A DNA stretch of 13,141 nt from Acidimicrobiaceae bacterium. GTDB taxonomy: Bacteria > Actinomycetota > Acidimicrobiia > Acidimicrobiales > MedAcidi-G1. The translations under genes were made by a program, and so were the position numbers. Positions 9,197 to 13,141 of the stretch are shown here, one piece after another. Location: assembly GCA_002699725.1 (NCBI GenBank), contig PACE01000011.1, positions 41,824-54,964 on the forward strand, read 5' to 3'. Every line of letters begins with the position of its first letter. Positions within the stretch are counted from its first letter, which is position 1. The notes under the pieces are model-generated. The model did not search any database. It saw only the letters and a list, made by a program, of their open reading frames with translations, and was not told the origin of the DNA.

Positions 9197-9679
9197 ATGG
9201 TCCGGTGGCCGGCCGAGGCCGACCAGTTGAACCGGCTGAGGACCGCCGGGACCCCCCGCCTGGCGCTCGTGGCCCCCCACGCCCCGCCGTTCACCGTGAT
9301 CGACCCGCTTGAGGACTGGGTGCGACTGCCCGCTGACAAGGGCGACGTCCGAGCCAGGGCCCGCTGTCTGCTCGACCGGGCCGACCACGGTGTCGCCCAC
9401 GAGCCCGAGTTGGCCGACGGTCGCGTCCTGCGGTTCGGCCGCTGGTGGACGACGCTCACCCCTGTCGAAGCCCGCCTGGCCAGCCTGCTGTCCGACCGCT
9501 TCGGCCATGTCGTTCCCCGAACCGACCTGGCGAATGCCGGCTGGCCCGCCGGGCTGCCCAGCCGCAACAGCCTCGACGTACAACTGGGACGCCTGCGCCG
9601 ACGCCTCGAAGGTTCCGGCCTGGTGCTGCGCACCGTGCGATCCAGGGGTTGTCTGCTCGACGCACAGCCCGCTACCTGA
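9197..9679 (+). CDS. Orphan OmpR-type winged-helix regulator with a reduced receiver
   Basis: Probable transcription factor of 160 residues. The C-terminal part (about 86-156) has the pattern of the OmpR/PhoB DNA-binding domain: LTPVEARLASLL, then VVPRTDLANAGWP, the recognition-helix region NSLDVQLGRLRRRL (124-137) and the wing LRTVRSRGCLL (144-154). The first 65 residues look like a collapsed receiver: a beta-strand-like RLALVAPHAPP (21-31), then EDWVRLPADKGDVRARARCLL (39-59), which resembles the last strand and helix of a receiver. There is too little between them for an acidic pocket and phospho-acceptor aspartate. The ATG at 9197 has AGGGGG seven bases upstream; an ATG at 9167 could add ten residues, possibly from a leaderless message. 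It is divergent from amt over repeats such proteins bind, so control of amt is a reasonable inference. No kinase gene is nearby. Confidence 0.8.
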   Translation: MVRWPAEADQLNRLRTAGTPRLALVAPHAPPFTVIDPLEDWVRLPADKGDVRARARCLLDRADHGVAHEPELADGRVLRFGRWWTTLTPVEARLASLLSDRFGHVVPRTDLANAGWPAGLPSRNSLDVQLGRLRRRLEGSGLVLRTVRSRGCLLDAQPAT

Positions 9680-9718
9680 GACGTCCGACCGGGGACGATC
9701 CTGCGAGCGCGCCGGGGC

Positions 9719-9724
9719 TACCCT
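9719..9724 (+). promoter_or_regulatory. Possible -10 element before the Fe-S oxidoreductase
   Basis: TACCCT in GGGCTACCCTG, ending nine bases before the ATG at 9734. No Shine-Dalgarno sequence is visible between them, so a leaderless or nearly leaderless message is possible, as is frequent in actinobacteria. No -35 hexamer stands out. Confidence 0.3.
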
Positions 9725-9733
9725 GCGGCCACC

Positions 9734-11956
9734 ATGGACCAGCGCAAGTTCAAGCCCCACCACGCCGCCGTCGTGCTCGGCGTCCTCGTCGCCCTCTTCA
9801 CCGCAGCCTCTGGAATCGCCGCCACGGTCAACGGCTGGCACGACGACTCCGAGATCACCCGGGAAGTGTTCGGGAACATCCCCGACCCCCTCAGGGTGAC
9901 CTTCTACACGGTCATCCCGGTGCTGATCGTCTACGGCGCCGTCCTGTTCGCCAACCGCATGAAGAACTGGGAGCGCGGCGCCCCAGACAACCGGGCCACC
10001 ACCTCCGGCAACGCCAAGCGCCGCTTCGGCGACTTCCGCTCCGGCGTCTACATGCAGACCCTGCTGCGCGAGCCGGCTGCCGGCCTGATGCACTCGCTCA
10101 TCTACTTCCCGTTCCTGGTCCTGCTGGCGGTCACCACCGTCCTCGAGGTCAACCACCAGGTCCCCGAGGGCCTCAAGTTCCTGCACGGCGACGTCTACCG
10201 GGCCTACACGCTGGTTGGCGACGTCGCCGGTGTGCTGTTCCTCGTCGGCGTGGTCTGGGCGATCCTGCGGCGCTTCGGCCCTCGCCGCTTCCGGCCCTAC
10301 CGGATCCGAATCAAGACGAAGCCCGAACACGCCGCCGGCCTGGTCGTGTTCGCAGCCATCGGCGTGACCGGCTTCGGCGCTGAGGCGTTCCGCATCGCAG
10401 CCACCGCAGCCGACCGCGGTGGCGACCTCCCGTCGGCCGAGACCTGGTCGATCATCGGCTACCCGCTGGCGCAGGCCGTCGACTCCATCGGGTTCTTCGC
10501 CGACTCGGTCCACGGATGGCACCAGGCCTGGTGGATCGCCCACGTGCTGGCGTTCATGGCCTTCCTGGCGCTGCTGCCGATCACGATGCTGCGCCACATG
10601 TTCACGTCCCCGCTGAACATGTACCTGCAGGACCGCGACCGCCCCAAGGGCGCAATGAAGCCGCTGCCCAACCTCATGGAGACCGAGCTCGAGAGCTTCG
10701 GCGCCTCCACCATCGAGGAGTTCACCTGGAAGCAGCTGCTCGACACCGACTCGTGCACCATGTGCGGCCGCTGCACCGCCGTCTGCCCGGCGCACGCCAC
10801 CGGTAAGCCGCTCGACCCCCGCGAGATCGTGCTCAAGACCGGCGAGGTCATGGCCGCCACCGGCACCCCCGTCGTGTCGCCACCGATCGGCACCGACGAC
10901 GAGATCACCGTGCCGGCCAACTGGATGTTCGACCGCATCACCTCCGAGGAGTTGTGGGCCTGCACCACCTGTCGGGCCTGCGACGAGGCCTGCCCGGTCA
11001 ACATCGAGATCCTCGACAAGATCCTGGACATGCGCCGCTACCTGTCGCTGATGGAGTCCGACTTCCCGACCGAGTTGGGCGCCGCCTACCGGTCGATGGA
11101 GAACTCGGGCAACCCGTGGGGCCTCTCGCAGAGCGACCGCACCGAGTGGGTCGGCGACCTCGAGGGCATCGAGGTCATCGACGGCGGCGACCCGTTCGAG
11201 GCCGAGTACCTCTACTGGGTTGGCTGCGCCGGCTCCTTCGACGACAAGAACAAGAAGGTGTCTCGGGCGATGGCCCAACTCATGCAACGGGCCGGTGTGT
11301 CGTTCTCGATCCTCGGCCCGTCCGAGATGTGCACCGGCGATCCGGCCCGTCGCTCCGGCAACGAGTACATCTTCCAGATGCTGGCCATGCAGAACGTCGA
11401 GACGCTCAACGGCATGGGCGTCAAGAAGATCGTCACCCAGTGCCCGCACTGCTTCAACGCGCTCGCCAACGAGTACCCGCAGATGGGCGGCCACTACGAG
11501 GTCGTCCACCACAGCCAGTTGCTCGAGTGGCTCGTCGAGCAAGGAAAGCTCGACATGTCCGAGGCCCGCCTCGACGAACGGCTCGTCTACCACGACTCCT
11601 GCTATCTGGGCCGCCACAACGACGTCTACCTGGCACCCCGCAAGGTGGTCGGCAGCATCGGCGGCATCGAGCTGGTCGAGGCCGAGCGCAGCGGCACCAA
11701 TGGCATGTGCTGCGGTGCCGGCGGCGGACGCATGTGGATGGAGGAGGACACCGGCAAGAACATCAACGTCGAACGCTCCCAGGAGCTGCTGGCCACCGGC
11801 GCCACACGCATCGCCACGGCCTGCCCATTCTGCTACGTCATGATCGACGACGGCGTGAAGGGCGAGGGCGTCGAGGAATCCGAGGTGAAGGTGGGCGACA
11901 TCGCCCTCCACGTCCTCGACGCACTCCAGGCCGGCGAGGCGACGCGGTCCGGCTAG
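9734..11956 (+). CDS. Membrane Fe-S oxidoreductase, EtfD-like (probable ETF:menaquinone oxidoreductase)
   Basis: Predicted membrane electron-transfer protein of 740 residues. The N-terminal third has about six hydrophobic helices (near 11-31, 53-73, 116-138, 156-177, 198-219, 265-285) with histidines that could hold haem, as in NarI-type subunits. Two ferredoxin-like 4Fe-4S motifs follow: cysteines 341/344/347/351 (CTMCGRCTAVCP) and 410/413/416/420 (CTTCRACDEACP). The C-terminal half has two HdrD-type cysteine-rich domains. The second is canonical (Cys623, CCG 659-661, CPFC 697-700). The first (Cys498, CTG 533-535, CPHC 570-573) lacks one cysteine of CCG. Order and sequence match mycobacterial Rv0338c (EtfD), which serves fatty-acid and cholesterol oxidation, though this protein is shorter (740 against about 880). 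No etfA or etfB is in the window. Its stop codon overlaps that of the convergent decarboxylase gene. Confidence 0.88.
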   Translation: MDQRKFKPHHAAVVLGVLVALFTAASGIAATVNGWHDDSEITREVFGNIPDPLRVTFYTVIPVLIVYGAVLFANRMKNWERGAPDNRATTSGNAKRRFGDFRSGVYMQTLLREPAAGLMHSLIYFPFLVLLAVTTVLEVNHQVPEGLKFLHGDVYRAYTLVGDVAGVLFLVGVVWAILRRFGPRRFRPYRIRIKTKPEHAAGLVVFAAIGVTGFGAEAFRIAATAADRGGDLPSAETWSIIGYPLAQAVDSIGFFADSVHGWHQAWWIAHVLAFMAFLALLPITMLRHMFTSPLNMYLQDRDRPKGAMKPLPNLMETELESFGASTIEEFTWKQLLDTDSCTMCGRCTAVCPAHATGKPLDPREIVLKTGEVMAATGTPVVSPPIGTDDEITVPANWMFDRITSEELWACTTCRACDEACPVNIEILDKILDMRRYLSLMESDFPTELGAAYRSMENSGNPWGLSQSDRTEWVGDLEGIEVIDGGDPFEAEYLYWVGCAGSFDDKNKKVSRAMAQLMQRAGVSFSILGPSEMCTGDPARRSGNEYIFQMLAMQNVETLNGMGVKKIVTQCPHCFNALANEYPQMGGHYEVVHHSQLLEWLVEQGKLDMSEARLDERLVYHDSCYLGRHNDVYLAPRKVVGSIGGIELVEAERSGTNGMCCGAGGGRMWMEEDTGKNINVERSQELLATGATRIATACPFCYVMIDDGVKGEGVEESEVKVGDIALHVLDALQAGEATRSG

Positions 11957-12945
11957 CCCGACAAGCCGAAGAACCACACGGCGTTGCCGCCGACAACCGC
12001 CGCCTTCTCGTCGGCGGACAGGTGGGTCGAGGTCTCCACGAGCCGGCCCGGCTGCTCCTCGCCGAGGGGGAACGGGGCGTCAGAACCAAGCATCACCCTC
12101 TCGATGCCCATCACCGCGACCAGCAGGCGCAAGGCGTCGTCGGAGAACACCGCCGAGTCGACGCTGAACCGGTCCACATAGGTCGACGGCGGGTTCGGAC
12201 AGTCGGCCCGGACCAGGTCCCGGCGGTGCCAGGCGTTGTCCACCCGGCCGAGTTGGGCGGCGAAGTTGCCGCCTCCGTGGGCGAAGCACAGCCGCAGGCC
12301 CCGGGGTAGGCGCTCGAACGCCCCGGACAGGATCAGCGACAGAATCCCCAGGTGGGTCTCGGCGGGCATGCCGACCAGCCACTTCAGCATGTAGCCGGAC
12401 ATCCGGTCGGCGGCCATCATGTCCCACGGGTGCACGAAGACCGGTATGGCCTCGTCGGCGCAGTGGTGCAGGAACCGCACCATCTCCGGGTCATCGAGGT
12501 TCCGCCCGCCGAGGTGGCTGCCGATGTGCACGCCGACGTGGCCGTCCGCCACGGCCCTCGACACCTCGGCACAGGCCCGGTCCACGTCCTGGAGGGGGAC
12601 CTGGCACAGCGGCCGGAGTCGGTCGGGGTGGGCGACGCACATCTCGACGGCCAGGTCGTTGACCAGTCGGCACCAACGCCCGGCGGTGTCCTGATCGGCG
12701 TCGTAGCCGAACAGCAGCGGCGTGGCCGACACGACCTGGATGTCGACACCATGCTCGTCCATCCGCGCGACGCGCACGTCCGGGTCCCAGAGCGAGGCCT
12801 CGACGGGGCGGTACTCCCGATCACCGACCATGATCCGGCCGGTCCCATCGCCGTGGTCGCGCAGCCAGGGGGCGTCGCCGCCGAGCACTGCACCCTGTTC
12901 CCGGGCGATCCGGGGGAAGAAGTGTGCGTGGACGTCGACCTTCAT
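11953..12945 (-). CDS. nbaD: 2-amino-3-carboxymuconate-6-semialdehyde decarboxylase (ACMSD), amidohydrolase family
   Basis: Zinc-dependent decarboxylase that turns the ring-cleavage product of 3-hydroxyanthranilate into 2-aminomuconate semialdehyde, diverting it from quinolinate. The 330 residues match the usual length. Metal ligands are visible: His6 and His8 in VHAHF, His172 in FVHPWDMM, His223 in CFAHGGGNF and Asp289 in MLGSDAPFPLGE. Arg46 and Arg241 fall where the known enzyme's substrate arginines lie. WLVGMPAET (189-197) and the ending NAVWFFGL are typical of true ACMSD rather than of related gamma-resorcylate decarboxylases. It starts 19 bp after the 3-hydroxyanthranilate dioxygenase gene on the same strand; dioxygenase followed by this enzyme is the expected pathway order. 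The Shine-Dalgarno sequence is weak. The stop codon shares CTAG with the convergent Fe-S gene. Confidence 0.9.
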   Translation of the reverse strand: MKVDVHAHFFPRIAREQGAVLGGDAPWLRDHGDGTGRIMVGDREYRPVEASLWDPDVRVARMDEHGVDIQVVSATPLLFGYDADQDTAGRWCRLVNDLAVEMCVAHPDRLRPLCQVPLQDVDRACAEVSRAVADGHVGVHIGSHLGGRNLDDPEMVRFLHHCADEAIPVFVHPWDMMAADRMSGYMLKWLVGMPAETHLGILSLILSGAFERLPRGLRLCFAHGGGNFAAQLGRVDNAWHRRDLVRADCPNPPSTYVDRFSVDSAVFSDDALRLLVAVMGIERVMLGSDAPFPLGEEQPGRLVETSTHLSADEKAAVVGGNAVWFFGLSG

Positions 12946-12964
12946 GCCCGGTCAGCCATTCCCG

Positions 12965-13141
<177 letters not shown>

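Noticed and set aside
9119..11977. A 952-codon open frame on the minus strand, antisense to the Fe-S oxidoreductase and regulator genes
   Set aside because: It is the third-position shadow of two clear genes in GC-rich DNA; its composition (Val, Gly, Asp, His-rich) has no domain pattern.

Overview
The window is a high-GC, densely coded stretch of bacterial chromosome. The gene order points to Actinomycetota: a dnaK-grpE-dnaJ-hspR heat-shock operon lies next to purA, and a long membrane Fe-S reductase resembling mycobacterial EtfD (Rv0338c) lies nearby. GTG starts, promoters close to start codons and the particular protein variants fit a deep-branching lineage such as Acidimicrobiia; this placement is inference. 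I see no mobile element, CRISPR array, tRNA or rRNA.

Layout. (1) 1-2313, minus strand: purA then purD, 13 bp apart, for AMP synthesis and the second step of purine synthesis; purD runs off the left edge. (2) 2314-2642: a non-coding gap with a strong hairpin, DnaA-box-like sequences forming an exact 14-bp inverted repeat, and a small palindrome near a possible purA promoter. (3) 2643-6491, minus strand: dnaK-grpE-dnaJ-hspR with 4-base or near overlaps; HspR is the expected repressor of its own operon. (4) 6492-6712: divergent control region between dnaK and gpmA with heat-shock-operator-like repeats and a dnaK leader with three hairpins. (5) 6713-7459, plus: gpmA (glycolysis). (6) 7508-8956, minus: an Amt ammonium channel, converging on gpmA, with no glnK beside it. 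(7) 8957-9196: divergent region with a 7-4-7 direct repeat of pho-box shape and a 14-bp palindrome. (8) 9197-9679, plus: a small OmpR-type winged-helix regulator whose receiver domain is nearly gone. (9) 9734-11956, plus: membrane Fe-S oxidoreductase that probably passes electrons from an electron-transfer flavoprotein to menaquinone. (10) 11953-13141, minus: the C-terminal end of 3-hydroxyanthranilate 3,4-dioxygenase followed by 2-amino-3-carboxymuconate-6-semialdehyde decarboxylase, consecutive enzymes of the kynurenine (tryptophan) meta-cleavage route.

How the genes connect. Most of the window is housekeeping: purines, chaperones and glycolysis. The least routine part is the amt/regulator divergon, where an orphan OmpR-type regulator sits back-to-back with an ammonium channel over repeat sequences of the kind such regulators bind. 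I did not find convincing evidence of a wholly new multi-gene system; the regulatory gaps at about 2.4, 6.6 and 9.05 kb deserve the closest look.
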